A stretch of DNA of 64,000 bases from JAHRVQ01 sp029941905 (GCA_029941905.1 JAPYTQ010000001.1:186001-250000); one strand, 5' to 3'. Shown: positions 35,871-45,065, numbered from the stretch's first letter. Notes: generated by a model not told the origin, from the sequence alone. A program made the numbers and translations.

Positions 35871-36122
35871 TAGTGTCCTGTCCTTGTCCAGAAACTCAAG
35901 TATTTGGGACAATTCATGGAACTACTTAGATTGTTGGTTGGTAAATCAATCATATACCGAAGGAAATAGCACTCACAATTCTATTTCCAGACAAGATCTA
36001 GCTGTTTCCTGCCTAGAAACTCAAGTACTTAAGGCAATTCACGCAACTACTTAGTATTGTTAGTTCACGAATCAATCATACACCGAAGGAAATAGCACTC
36101 ACAATTCTATTTCCAGACAAGA
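35871..36122. repeat. Two tandem copies of a 125-126 bp repeat, each with a hairpin
   Basis: Copy 1 is about 35871-35996 and copy 2 about 35997-36122. Shared blocks: GAAACTCAAGTA, CAATTCA, AACTACTTAG, AATCAATCATA and a long 3' block beginning ACCGAAGGAAATAGCACTCA. Each copy ends in an 8-bp hairpin, GGAAATAG with CTATTTCC and an 11-nt loop (35962-35988 and 36088-36114). Differences cluster in the middle, so the duplication is not recent. It lies between the divergent MFS and serine-hydrolase genes; copy 2 ends 39 bp before the hydrolase ATG. Confidence 0.8.
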
Positions 36123-36160
36123 ACTGCGAAGAACAACGAAATGATGAGGATAATTCTCTA

Positions 36161-37324
36161 ATGGTCGATCAAAAATTTATGGCAAACGAGCCACAGGAAG
36201 TCGGTATTGATCCAGCGAAGCTGGAAGCGCTACTGACCCGGGTAAGAAAAGAAGTTGACGAGGGCTTGTTGCCTTCCGTGCAGGTTGCCATCGCCCGACA
36301 CGGCAAACTCGCTGCCTTTGAAACCTATGGTGATGCACCCGATGACGCGCTGTACTGCATATTTTCTGCCACCAAGGGTATCACCTCTGCTGCCGCCTGG
36401 TTGCTTATCCAGGAAGGAAAGCTGGATGTCAGCAAGAAAGTTATTGACCTGATTCCCGAGTTTGGTGAGAACGGCAAATCAGAGATCACCATTGAACAAT
36501 TGTTTACCCATACTGCCGGGTTTCCCCACGCGCCTTTCAGACCCACCCTGTGGCTCGACAAGGAAGCCCGAGTACAACGATTTTCAGACTGGAAGCTCAA
36601 CTGGGCGCCTGGTAGCCGATTCGAATACCATCCAACCTCATCCATGTGGATTATTGCGGAGATTATCGAAAGATTGTCCGGCCAAACCTATGCCTCATTT
36701 ATCAGACAGCGTATTAGCGAACCCCTGGGACTCGAAGATTTGTGGGTCGGGACCCCGGAAGAACATCATCATCGGGTCGCAGAAGTGAAGCATGTTGGCG
36801 AAGCGATGACCGCAGCAGACTATGCGGCGCTGGGAGTACCTGAGCCACCGGTGACTGAGGTCACCGAAGACGTCTTAACGTCCTTCAACAACAGCGATAT
36901 CAGACAGGTCCCGGTTCCTGGAGGCGGAGGGATTATGTCCGCTGCCGAAATAGCCCTCTTCTACCAGGCACTTATCAATGGCGGGCAATCGTTGGAAGGT
37001 GAACAGATCTGGCAACCCGGAACCATTGAATCTGCAACCCGGGTTCTCACCGGCAACCTCAAGGACTTGATGACCGGAACACCCGTAAATCGCGCCCTCG
37101 GCGTATCGGTATCCGGTGACGAAAAACGCAATCTCAGAGGATTCGGACATACAAATTCGCCAATGGCATTTGGCCACGGCGGCGCTGGTGGTCAACTCGC
37201 CTGGGGTGATCCGATTTCCGGGGTTAGTATAGGCTACTGCACAAACGGCCATGACCGACATGCGATTCGCCAGGGTCGACGTGGTATTTCAATTTCCAAC
37301 AAGGCTGCAGTGACTGCCATTTAA
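36161..37324 (+). CDS. Beta-lactamase-related serine hydrolase (class C / EstB-like)
   Basis: 387 residues with the penicillin-binding/transpeptidase-like fold. Seen: catalytic SATK (Ser69-x-x-Lys72) in IFSATKGITSAAAWLLIQEGKL, FEYHPTSSMWIIAEII containing the tyrosine motif (Tyr-His-Pro in place of Tyr-x-Asn), and FGHGGAGGQLAW equivalent to the KTG/HxG box. There is no signal peptide, so it is a cytoplasmic esterase more likely than a resistance enzyme. The ATG at 36161 is preceded by the tandem repeats. Confidence 0.88.
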   Translation: MVDQKFMANEPQEVGIDPAKLEALLTRVRKEVDEGLLPSVQVAIARHGKLAAFETYGDAPDDALYCIFSATKGITSAAAWLLIQEGKLDVSKKVIDLIPEFGENGKSEITIEQLFTHTAGFPHAPFRPTLWLDKEARVQRFSDWKLNWAPGSRFEYHPTSSMWIIAEIIERLSGQTYASFIRQRISEPLGLEDLWVGTPEEHHHRVAEVKHVGEAMTAADYAALGVPEPPVTEVTEDVLTSFNNSDIRQVPVPGGGGIMSAAEIALFYQALINGGQSLEGEQIWQPGTIESATRVLTGNLKDLMTGTPVNRALGVSVSGDEKRNLRGFGHTNSPMAFGHGGAGGQLAWGDPISGVSIGYCTNGHDRHAIRQGRRGISISNKAAVTAI

Positions 37325-37347
37325 GGCAGACACCGGCATGAATAAGG

Positions 37348-38073
37348 TTAGAAATGTGCCGTCAGGTTGAGGAACACACCATCGGCTTCGATATCAAAAT
37401 CAAATGAATCGATTTCGGCGCCATAACTCCGGTAGCCGAGTTCGATCCCGAATTCAGGGAGAATGAAGTTCTCTGTCTCCCACCCGACCTTGACCGTATA
37501 ATCCAGTAACTTGTCACCACCGTAACCAATATAGTTAACATCACCGCCAAAGTATGTTCCGGTAAAGGGCAAGCCAACCTTGGCACTGACATAAAGCGCC
37601 GGGAGAACGATATCCACGGAATCGCTGACACCCTGGACATTCACTTCGGCATCAAGCCACCTGGCAGTAACACCAATATCCAGGTCCATGGCGATATCTA
37701 TCAATTCATAATACAAAGTCAAATCGGTATGAGTCAGATCGATCTCAGTGTGCACATCCTGGTCCACGGTATACATGATACCCTGAAATTCAAAATCCTT
37801 GGTGAGGGTACCATCGCCACTATCTTCTATGTTTGTATGGGCAATTTTGATATTCGGTAGCACTGGAACAGGATGTTCGAACGCAATCCACAAATGATAG
37901 CCACCACCGTTGGAAAGATTCAGATCATCTTGCAGATCAATGGTCTGACCGATGATTTGACCGCTAGACTCTGAATCCCAGTAGCCAACTCCCCCATATA
38001 TCCCCAGGAAATCCGCTTCCGCGGCAGATGTCACCGCCAGTAGAAAAGCCACCATTAGTATCTTTGTTTTCAC
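37348..38073 (-). CDS. TIGR04219-type outer-membrane beta-barrel protein
   Basis: 241 residues from GTG at 38073 (GGGAA upstream); an upstream reading to 38166 lacks a signal-like start. The N-terminus MKTKILMVAFLLAVTSAAEA is a Sec signal peptide. The mature part has alternating strands rich in Gly, Tyr and Asp (FLGIYGGVGYWDSESSG, GYHLWIAFEHPVPVLPNIKI) and ends in ...GVFLNLTAHF with the terminal Phe expected for outer-membrane barrels. It resembles the TIGR04219 family. Function unknown. It is convergent with the serine hydrolase. Confidence 0.85.
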   Translation of the reverse strand: MKTKILMVAFLLAVTSAAEADFLGIYGGVGYWDSESSGQIIGQTIDLQDDLNLSNGGGYHLWIAFEHPVPVLPNIKIAHTNIEDSGDGTLTKDFEFQGIMYTVDQDVHTEIDLTHTDLTLYYELIDIAMDLDIGVTARWLDAEVNVQGVSDSVDIVLPALYVSAKVGLPFTGTYFGGDVNYIGYGGDKLLDYTVKVGWETENFILPEFGIELGYRSYGAEIDSFDFDIEADGVFLNLTAHF

Positions 38074-38267
38074 GTTTGTTCCCTGAGTCTTGCTTGACAA
38101 GCTCAGGATCATAACAGAAATCTCCCGGGCCGATCTTCGATGAATGTCACAAAACTTTAAATTCAACGTCCAGACTTTTTATCTCTAACACAGGGAAACA
38201 AGGAGTCGACAGCAAGTGACCCATGATTCTGGTCTGGCGGCACAGGCATGCGAGTCGCACCGTGTAG

Positions 38268-39299
38268 TCACGACTGGTTCACAATCTGTATTCTGTATTG
38301 ATAGGGTGAAAGGTTCACCCACTTGACAAAAGCCCGACGAAAGTTTGTGACTTCTGAATATCCAAGCAGGTCCGAAATTTCCTGAACCGAAAGGTTCGTT
38401 GTGCGCAAATATTCAATCGCCAATTCCTTCTTGACATCATCGAGAACTCTTTGATAACTCGTTCCCAGTCCCTTCAGCCTGCGACGTAGTGTTCTTGTCC
38501 CCAGGGAGAGATTATTAGCGATGACATCCAACTTGGGGAACTCCCCAGGTGTTCCTAACAACAGATGACAGATCTTTGACACCAGGTCTTCTTCAATTTC
38601 CATCTGAGTCAGCAGATTTCGGCAAGCCTCCTCGCAACTCTTCGCTGTATCGGAATCTGCAGAGGCCAGTCTCTTGTCAAGGTAACTCGCGTCAAACTGA
38701 TATTCACAGTATTGCTGCTGAAACTCGATATCGCATCGAAAAGCCTTCCTGTATCGCGCTACCTGTGTTATCGGTGCATAATTTAACAGGATCTTACTGG
38801 GCCGGAATGGTCTGCCGGTCAGGAGGGATATCAGGGGAGTGATACTCAAGAAAAGCTCTTCCACAAGGTAGTTTCCCGCGAGGCCGCCGGTGAGCAGATG
38901 GTTCAGTCTCAGAACCGCCTGCGCTCCTTCTCTCTTGAAGCCCAATTGAAACATCGCCCCGGCCATTTTGTGATACTTCACCGCGATCTGCACTGCCTGC
39001 TCCAAGGTCGCACTGCTCATCATGGCATAACCAAGCAAACCGTAACTTGAAATAGACACCTCGGTTTCCTCCTCGAGCCAGAAGCCGGGATCATCAATCA
39101 GCTCAATCACATTGTTGATTTGATGAATCCGTTGTCGATACGACACCCGTTGCTCTGAATTCTCCAAATCAGATTCTGAAATGCCCGTATCCGCAAGAAT
39201 TTTTTCTGCAGATAAGCCCTGCGCGGATATGGATCGCACCATCGACGCAACGGTACCAATGGGAATTGCCCTCTTATCGAGACTGTAGTTATGAAACAT
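38268..39299 (-). CDS. AraC-family transcriptional regulator (OruR/ArgR type)
   Basis: 343 residues. An N-terminal effector domain (about 20-210, AraC-type arabinose-binding-like; GYAMMSSATLEQAVQIAVKYH) precedes a C-terminal double helix-turn-helix (about 240-335): LSLGTRTLRRRLKGLGTSYQRV and NLSVQEISDLLGYSEVTNFRRAFVKW. The position and order fit OruR-type regulators of catabolic genes. Target genes are unknown; the nearest are the outer-membrane protein and the genes upstream. Confidence 0.9.
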   Translation of the reverse strand: MFHNYSLDKRAIPIGTVASMVRSISAQGLSAEKILADTGISESDLENSEQRVSYRQRIHQINNVIELIDDPGFWLEEETEVSISSYGLLGYAMMSSATLEQAVQIAVKYHKMAGAMFQLGFKREGAQAVLRLNHLLTGGLAGNYLVEELFLSITPLISLLTGRPFRPSKILLNYAPITQVARYRKAFRCDIEFQQQYCEYQFDASYLDKRLASADSDTAKSCEEACRNLLTQMEIEEDLVSKICHLLLGTPGEFPKLDVIANNLSLGTRTLRRRLKGLGTSYQRVLDDVKKELAIEYLRTTNLSVQEISDLLGYSEVTNFRRAFVKWVNLSPYQYRIQIVNQS

Positions 39300-39521
39300 C
39301 AGCTATTCACCATGAGTACGAAAATACCCAACCTGGTTGTTGGGCACAGAACCCGAAGATTTATCTAGTTCGCAGGTTGCTGAAGATACAGTGTCCTGAA
39401 ATGATCAATAGTTGTCAATAATTGACCACGACCAGCATTAGGGCAGCTACAAACGCAGACGAAGCTGACGCGGCAATTGTGAAGCTTCCCTTCGCTACGG
39501 TTTCTATTCTCGGTCAGCCTC

Positions 39522-40238
39522 CTAACTGATGCGCTGTTGGCTCGGCAAGATGCGCCTTACTCCATAGCAGCCCTGGGAATGGACGTGCTCGATGACTGAG
39601 CTTATGAACTCAATGGACACATCCATAGCATTACCTATCAGATTAATTCGCAGCCTGTCTTCATATTGGATCTCACAACAGGCATAGGTAATCAGAAATG
39701 CAGCTTCTATAACCTGCTGCTTTCCCTGCAAATTAAGACTGCTGGCTGATGATCTGAGCGAGTCAAACAAATCAACATTACCCGAATCCAGATCCTGCAT
39801 TTGCTGGCTAATTTCTTCGGCTTGAATCTCAAACCCGGTTACCTTGATACAGATGTCCTGAACAACGTCACGACGGGTATGCATGGCATAACCCAATTGG
39901 ATATACACCAGCACTCTTTTAATTAAAGCCAGATGAGTAGGTTGTTGAGCAGGACCTCCCCGAGTCGATTCTTCTAATTCGAGCGGAAACGCATTATTAC
40001 ACTGAGTGCAGAGCAGATAGTTTGCCGACTTGTCAATCGGCAACAACCTGATACCAAAAAGGCAGAAATACCTGGTTTCAACCACCTGGCTAAAAGGCTG
40101 CTGTTTGCCGCAAACGCCACAGTCTTTTTTACCAATATTTTTCGAATCGCTGTGAATCCGTTCACCAAATAAAAAAAACACAGACTTACTCCAGTTCAAT
40201 CTCGTCCCATGTGGTTCAGTATGCGTTAACCACGGCAA
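39522..40238 (-). CDS. Hypothetical protein with Cys4 zinc ribbon and TerB-like helical domain
   Basis: 238 residues. A four-cysteine zinc-ribbon-like pair (CGVC near residues 41-44, LCTQC near 76-79) flanks a FCLFGIRLLPIDKSANYLLC segment like other bacterial zinc ribbons. The C-terminal about 120 residues are helical with AAFLITYACCEIQYEDRLRINLIGNAMDVS, reminiscent of TerB-type domains. Initiation is uncertain, and the first roughly 18 residues may not be translated. Function unknown; there is no signal peptide. Confidence 0.6.
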   Translation of the reverse strand: MPWLTHTEPHGTRLNWSKSVFFLFGERIHSDSKNIGKKDCGVCGKQQPFSQVVETRYFCLFGIRLLPIDKSANYLLCTQCNNAFPLELEESTRGGPAQQPTHLALIKRVLVYIQLGYAMHTRRDVVQDICIKVTGFEIQAEEISQQMQDLDSGNVDLFDSLRSSASSLNLQGKQQVIEAAFLITYACCEIQYEDRLRINLIGNAMDVSIEFISSVIEHVHSQGCYGVRRILPSQQRIS

Positions 40239-40408
40239 CTGGACATCACATCGCTTGATTCATTATTTTCCAAGCCAGGGCTCAATTCAACCTTACATTC
40301 CAGTTTCTTAGTGAAAATACATCACCGCTGTATTTCCCAGGACACACTTTTTCCAAATACTGCGCTAAATCGCGTTACTATAGGCGGCTTTGTCATAAGG
40401 AAAAAACA

Positions 40409-41161
40409 ATGAAGTTATCACTAACCCTGCTGCTCACGTGTTTGTCCGTTAACGCAGCCCTGGCCGAAGATTTTCTGGCGACTGAAACCAAGGTCAAGGC
40501 TGCGATGGAAAACGAAGCCAGGGGCGATGATACTGCCAGGGATCGAAACAGGCTACCGGTTGAAACACTCAAGTTCTTCCAGTTCCGGGACGATATGACC
40601 GTCCTCGAATTACTGCCCGGTGGCGGCTGGTACACTAAACTGCTCGCACCTACACTGGCAGAAGACGGCAAACTCTACATCGCCATAGGCGCAGAACGCG
40701 TGTACGAACTGCTCAAGGACGATGCTGGTTTTTCTGCTGTTGAACTCATTCCGTTTGATGCTAAGAACTTTGTTCGCACACCGGGAAATCGCCGTGTCAG
40801 TGTGCCCGAATTCAGCTTTGGGGTGAAGAAAGTAGACCTCGCACTGACGTTCCGCAACCTGCATAACTTCGATGCCGAAGGGCGAAAGAATATGAATAAA
40901 GCGGTTTTCGAGGCACTTAAGCGTAAAGGACTGTATGGCGTGATTGATCATACAAGACGGCATATGCAGAAAGACCAGGATGAAGTCTGGCGCCGACTGG
41001 ACCCGGTTGCAGTGATCAAGGAAATAGAGGCTGTTGGCTTCGAGTTTGTCGACTATTCAAATTTGCATTATCGACCCGATGATGAACTCAGGTATGAGGT
41101 GGGGAGGAAAACAGTCACCGGGAACACGGACCGTTTTACTCTATTGTTCAGGAAACCGTAG
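40409..41161 (+). CDS. Exported class I SAM-methyltransferase-like protein (COG4798-like)
   Basis: 250 residues. The first 19 residues (KLSLTLLLTCLSVNAALA) form a Sec signal peptide with cleavage after Ala-Leu-Ala. The mature part follows the class I methyltransferase pattern: MTVLELLPGGGWYTKLLAP (motif I), AIGAERVYELL, VDLALTFRNLHNF, and YGVIDHTRR near motif IV. Homologues of this COG4798-like group also carry signal peptides. S-adenosylmethionine is not normally available in the periplasm, so the true activity is unclear. It is convergent with the peroxiredoxin-like gene (4 bp between stops). Confidence 0.85.
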   Translation: MKLSLTLLLTCLSVNAALAEDFLATETKVKAAMENEARGDDTARDRNRLPVETLKFFQFRDDMTVLELLPGGGWYTKLLAPTLAEDGKLYIAIGAERVYELLKDDAGFSAVELIPFDAKNFVRTPGNRRVSVPEFSFGVKKVDLALTFRNLHNFDAEGRKNMNKAVFEALKRKGLYGVIDHTRRHMQKDQDEVWRRLDPVAVIKEIEAVGFEFVDYSNLHYRPDDELRYEVGRKTVTGNTDRFTLLFRKP

Positions 41162-41165
41162 CGCC

Positions 41166-41807
41166 CTACAAAAGCTGTAGTTCCGCGACTAGTGCGTCCG
41201 GACAACAGCGGCTCCTGAAATCAACATCTGAAAACTGATAAGCGACGGTCCTATCTCGCGCAATAATATAGGTAGCCGGGATTGGCAATGACCAATCTTC
41301 CGACTGGTTAACCTCGTCCAATTTCAATCCCCAGCTTCGGAACAACTTGATCTCATCCATACCCAGGGAATAGGTAATCTTGAATCTACTCGCAATCAGG
41401 CTGTTTCGATCATACAGGACCTGATAATGTTCATCCGCTACATCCTCGTTGGTGGTTTTTTGTGGTGAAATCGCCAGGTAGTGGCACCCCATTGCCTGCA
41501 TTTCATCTCGAATCAAAGTGTAGGCTTCGAGCTCAGTTTTACAGTACATACACCATAAACCCCGGAAAAAATTCAGGACCACAGGACCGGTCTTCAATAA
41601 TCCATAAAGACGTTGATGTTCGTTATCTGCATCGATAAAGGTGAAATCCGGCGCAGTTTCACCCGTCTGCAGGCAATCCTGCAGAATACCGCTACGTCTG
41701 AGTGTCGCCGTAGCACGAGTTAACACAGCCATTTCAGGCGTCGGCATATCCTCGCAATGAGCGGCTCGAAGTTCTGCCAGTTTGTCGAGAAAAGACTGTT
41801 TAGTCAT
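41166..41807 (-). CDS. AhpC/TSA-like (peroxiredoxin-like) redox protein
   Basis: 213 residues with a thioredoxin fold. Active site FFRGLWCMYCKTEL (Cys86, Cys89) is a CxxC arrangement, in the place of the TxxC of typical peroxiredoxins. GETAPDFTFIDADNEHQRLY and AISPQKTT are other family segments. A C-terminal SRCCPDAL follows. A role in thiol reduction or hydroperoxide removal is likely. It diverges from the LysR gene, 140 bp apart, so that regulator may control it. Confidence 0.85.
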   Translation of the reverse strand: MTKQSFLDKLAELRAAHCEDMPTPEMAVLTRATATLRRSGILQDCLQTGETAPDFTFIDADNEHQRLYGLLKTGPVVLNFFRGLWCMYCKTELEAYTLIRDEMQAMGCHYLAISPQKTTNEDVADEHYQVLYDRNSLIASRFKITYSLGMDEIKLFRSWGLKLDEVNQSEDWSLPIPATYIIARDRTVAYQFSDVDFRSRCCPDALVAELQLL

Positions 41808-41947
41808 TGATGATAGTGATTACCTCGGCAATCCACCTGGATTACCTGTGTGGTCCGTTCTAATCCCGACACTAATATATTATATTCATCACACTTTGTT
41901 AACAGATCAATAAATCATACGCTTTATTCGCGTTGGGAATAGGTACC

Positions 41948-42853
41948 GTGGACAGACTCACAGCTATGAATATGTTCGTGCGAGTGGTAGAAACCGGCAG
42001 TTTCTCAAACGTCGCCAAAGAGATGAACAGTACCCAGCCAACAATCAGTAAGAATATTGCGGAACTGGAGTCCTGGCTGGGGGCCAAGCTGCTAAATCGC
42101 AGTACCCGTAGCTTACGTCTTACGGAAACCGGGACGGACTATTACGAACGCTGCGTCGCCATCCTGCAAGATGTCGAAGAGGCAGAACAGGTTGTGGGAC
42201 AATTGCAGACCCTGCCCAAAGGACTCGTCCGGGTAAGCACGGTGGTCGCATTCGGACGCCTGCACATTGTCCCAAGACTCAAGGATTTTTTTCGGCAATA
42301 CCCGGATATCAATGTCGATATAAGGCTCAACGACCGATTGGTGGACCTGGTGGAAGAAGGTGTCGATGTCGCATTCAGAATGGGCACTCTGGCTGATTCT
42401 ACCTTGATCGCGAAGAAGCTGTGTGCCAGCCCGATCGTGACTGTGGCCTCACCGGAATACCTGAAAAACAATGGCATACCCCATCATCCGCGGGATTTAC
42501 GGGAACACAATTACGTCACCTATTCCGATGCCGGTGCGAGACGAGAGACCGAATTCCAGGACCAGGGGGAGCCGTTCTTCGTCCGGGCCGAAGGCTCTCT
42601 CACGACCAATAACACTGAAGCGCTCAGAACAGCTCTGTTATGTGGAATCGGTATTTCCAGGATGCCACGCTGGCTGGTAGGCGATGCCATTGCGTCTGGT
42701 GAGCTGGTTTGCGTAATGGACGAGTACCAGCCAGGTCCTTTGGACATCTATGCCGTATATCCGCCAGGCCGGCACCTGCCGTCGAAGGTTCGGTGTTTCA
42801 TCGATTATTTTGCTGAACAGTTAAAAGACTGTTCACGGATTGGAGGATGCTAA
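41948..42853 (+). CDS. LysR-family transcriptional regulator (CrgA-like)
   Basis: 301 residues from GTG at 41948, which gives the typical MDRLTAMNMFVRVVETGSFS start. The helix-turn-helix is NVAKEMNSTQPTISKNIAELE, and the substrate-binding domain (about 90-295) begins with GLVRVSTVVAFGRLHI. It is read divergently from the peroxiredoxin-like gene at 41166-41807, which is its likely target. The effector is unknown. Confidence 0.92.
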   Translation: MDRLTAMNMFVRVVETGSFSNVAKEMNSTQPTISKNIAELESWLGAKLLNRSTRSLRLTETGTDYYERCVAILQDVEEAEQVVGQLQTLPKGLVRVSTVVAFGRLHIVPRLKDFFRQYPDINVDIRLNDRLVDLVEEGVDVAFRMGTLADSTLIAKKLCASPIVTVASPEYLKNNGIPHHPRDLREHNYVTYSDAGARRETEFQDQGEPFFVRAEGSLTTNNTEALRTALLCGIGISRMPRWLVGDAIASGELVCVMDEYQPGPLDIYAVYPPGRHLPSKVRCFIDYFAEQLKDCSRIGGC

Positions 42854-42893
42854 CCGCAGGGACAGGAACTAGCTTAGCTAGTGCAGAAATCGG

Positions 42894-43064
42894 CTAGTTC
42901 AGCAAATTTTCGATGAAGACCTGGGCAGACACTTCCCCTTCCATGGAGTTTACTTCAGTAGTTTCAACGACAACCGCAACAACCAATACCCAACTGGTGA
43001 TCAGTAGTACGGTAACCCAGTTAAATAACCTGAGTCTTGAAGTCTCTTCCCCAAGGCAAATCAT
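42894..43064 (-). CDS. Possible small single-pass membrane protein (56 aa)
   Basis: An ATG at 43064 is preceded by a strong GGAAGGAATC ribosome-binding site. The 56-residue product MICLGEETSRLRLF... has one clear hydrophobic helix, NWVTVLLITSWVLVVAVVV (about residues 15-33), followed by an acidic C-terminal tail. It is isolated, 40 bp after the LysR stop and 330 bp from the next gene. No family is recognised. Evidence is only the start signal and hydrophobicity. The 363 bp upstream (43065-43427) contain nothing recognisable. Confidence 0.4.
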   Translation of the reverse strand: MICLGEETSRLRLFNWVTVLLITSWVLVVAVVVETTEVNSMEGEVSAQVFIENLLN

Positions 43065-43427
43065 GATTCCTTCCTCGATAGCTGTTCTTGACTGATTACA
43101 GTTTATATATTCCAATAAAAATGATAATTCCCTGAACTAGAATATCTAAGATTCAAATTAAGAATATGTGACCCTTTTTACGCCAGCAGGTAAACACGCG
43201 TCTTACATCAAATAGATGGGATCAAACACTGATTTTTCAATGACTTAAGTGACGGATATCAGCCAAACCTTGAAATAAATAATCATATGCTCAATCCCTG
43301 CAGGAATATAACCATCTGTTTTCTCCCGATCCATCGCACAATCACCTGAATTCCTGCCCTGCCTGTCTTACTTAGATGCAGAATACTGACGTTGGGTTTA
43401 AATGTTGGGATAAAACTGACGACCGGG

Positions 43428-43982
43428 TTATTCGGTCAGGTTCAGTGGTTTGACCAGCAGGACAACTTCTTTCGAGCCTCGCTCAGTGGCCTGGGTCCCA
43501 ACGGACTCAAAACCTATTTCCCGATGCAATCGCAGTGACTCAGGGTTCGGAGGAACCAGGTTAACCTCACAGCACAACCTGGGGACTAGACTATCCCGCG
43601 CTATTGACTCCAGTCGTTCGTAAATCAGGGTCGCAATCCCTTTTCGCCGAAAAGACAGATGCACCATAATACGATCGATGTAGAGGAAGGAATCGTATTT
43701 ATCAACAAACCAGCGGTAGTTTACACTTTGATATGACTCCCCTGGTCGCAGGGCAATCACAAAACCTGCCAGATTGGCGTCCTGATCACATACTTTAAAA
43801 AAACAACGCGCCTGATCACTGAAGTTCTCCAGGTCAATCAGACCAATCGAATTTACGTGGGGTACACAGGAATCATTTAAGGTAACGAGCGCGGGAAAGT
43901 CATCACGGGTAATGTCCTCAAATCGAAATTTCGGAAACTCTCGCGTCGCTGTCATCGTGACAGGATAACAGATGGAAACCAA
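43428..43982 (-). CDS. GNAT-family N-acetyltransferase
   Basis: 184 residues from TTG at 43982, preceded by GAAGGGGATATTA; an internal ATG at 43955 has no site. GNAT elements: FRFEDITRDDFPALVTLNDSCV, FLYIDRIMVHLSFRRKGIATLIYERL with the acetyl-CoA loop (RRKGIA), and EVNLVPPNPESLRLHREIGF. The substrate is unknown. It is divergent from the sigma factor gene. Confidence 0.85.
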   Translation of the reverse strand: MVSICYPVTMTATREFPKFRFEDITRDDFPALVTLNDSCVPHVNSIGLIDLENFSDQARCFFKVCDQDANLAGFVIALRPGESYQSVNYRWFVDKYDSFLYIDRIMVHLSFRRKGIATLIYERLESIARDSLVPRLCCEVNLVPPNPESLRLHREIGFESVGTQATERGSKEVVLLVKPLNLTE

Positions 43983-44116
43983 TAATATCCCCTTCGGAAA
44001 TCTCTGATTAGGTGACGTTTTGTTTGTTTACGCTATATGATGCTGCTTGATTCCAGGGCGAAATTTTTTTTGCCTTGTATTGAACCTCAAGCCAACCATC
44101 ACCGTCTTTATTAGTA

Positions 44117-44698
44117 GTGACCAACAAAGCAAAAGCAGACAAGATATATGACGAACTCCTGGTCCTTCGATGCCAGGATGGAGAACTGATGGCTTTGGAA
44201 ATACTCGTGCAGCACTGGCAGCTTCCCTTGTTAAAATTTGCCAGCATTGTGTGCCGAAACAATGTTTACCGGAATGATGACCTGGCCAGGGAAGCTGTGC
44301 AGGAATCCTGGATCGCCATCATTCGCAGCATCCGGAAACTGCGTGACCCGGCGAGGTTTCGATATTGGGCGCTAAGGATTGTGCATCGAAAATCTATAGA
44401 TTTATTACGACTCAGCAAGAAGCGAAGCGAGTCGGAGATGAACTGTGAGCCGATCCCGGAGGAAAAAAGTCGCGACCTGGATGGTTTCGAAGACCAGCAG
44501 CAGATCGCCACCCTACTTCAATCCCTCAGTGAGGCGCACCGGACTGTGCTGGCGCTTCACTACTTACACGATATGGCGTTGACAGAAATATCTGAACTGC
44601 TGGAAGTGCCAGACGGCACGGTTAAATCAAGACTGCATCATGCAAGGCAGGCGTTCAAAAATTCCCTGCAACAACAAGAGGATCAAAATGATGAATGA
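44117..44698 (+). CDS. ECF-type RNA polymerase sigma factor
   Basis: 193 residues. Region 2 (LLKFASIVCRNNVYRNDDLAREAVQESWIAIIRSI and FRYWALRIVHRKSIDLLR) and region 4 (TLLQSLSEAHRTVLALHYLHDMALTEISELLEVPDGTVKSRLHHAR) are both complete. GTG at 44117 is the best start. It overlaps the next gene by 11 bases, the usual arrangement of a sigma and its partner. It probably directs the downstream operon. Confidence 0.92.
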   Translation: MTNKAKADKIYDELLVLRCQDGELMALEILVQHWQLPLLKFASIVCRNNVYRNDDLAREAVQESWIAIIRSIRKLRDPARFRYWALRIVHRKSIDLLRLSKKRSESEMNCEPIPEEKSRDLDGFEDQQQIATLLQSLSEAHRTVLALHYLHDMALTEISELLEVPDGTVKSRLHHARQAFKNSLQQQEDQNDE

Positions 44699-45065
44699 CA
44701 TGGATAAGATAATTAAAGACGCCTTAAAGGGTACTACGGATTCTATTGAGATCACGGATGATCCGTCGATGATCGAGGGTTTCATTTCAACATTTCAAGG
44801 CCAACACAAAGCTATCTTAACTCTGGCGGCAATAAAGCTGATACCGATAGCCATCATGATGGTGGGATCGGTTTACCTGTTCTTTCAACAAGAGTCCACG
44901 ATGGCACTCATCGCTTTTGCTTCATTGGCCATCATATGCATGATGGGTCTAATGACTATTTATCTCTTTCTATGGATATCCCTGAACAACAATACGTTAC
45001 ACCGGGATGTGAAAAGGCTCGAACTGCAGATTGCCCTGCTGCTGCAAAAGCTGGAAACACGTTGA
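44688..45065 (+). CDS. DUF6768-like small membrane protein, likely anti-sigma partner
   Basis: 125 residues. A soluble N-terminal part (MNDMDKIIKDALKGTTDSIE) precedes two hydrophobic helices (LTLAAIKLIPIAIMMVGSVY and ALIAFASLAIICMMGLMTI) and a C-terminal coiled segment. This matches the DUF6768 type proteins encoded after ECF sigma genes. The coding region overlaps the sigma stop, so translation is coupled. A sigma-regulating role is inferred from position and topology. Confidence 0.7.
   Translation: MMNDMDKIIKDALKGTTDSIEITDDPSMIEGFISTFQGQHKAILTLAAIKLIPIAIMMVGSVYLFFQQESTMALIAFASLAIICMMGLMTIYLFLWISLNNNTLHRDVKRLELQIALLLQKLETR

Noticed and set aside
35871..36122. Tandem repeats as a CRISPR array
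   Set aside because: Only two copies, about 125 bp long, with no spacers of constant size and no cas genes in the window.
43999..44014. GGAAATCTCTGATTAGG near the GNAT start as a family-B element end
   Set aside because: Similarity to GGGAACCTCTGATTAA covers only about ten bases and no matching second end is found within 300 bp.
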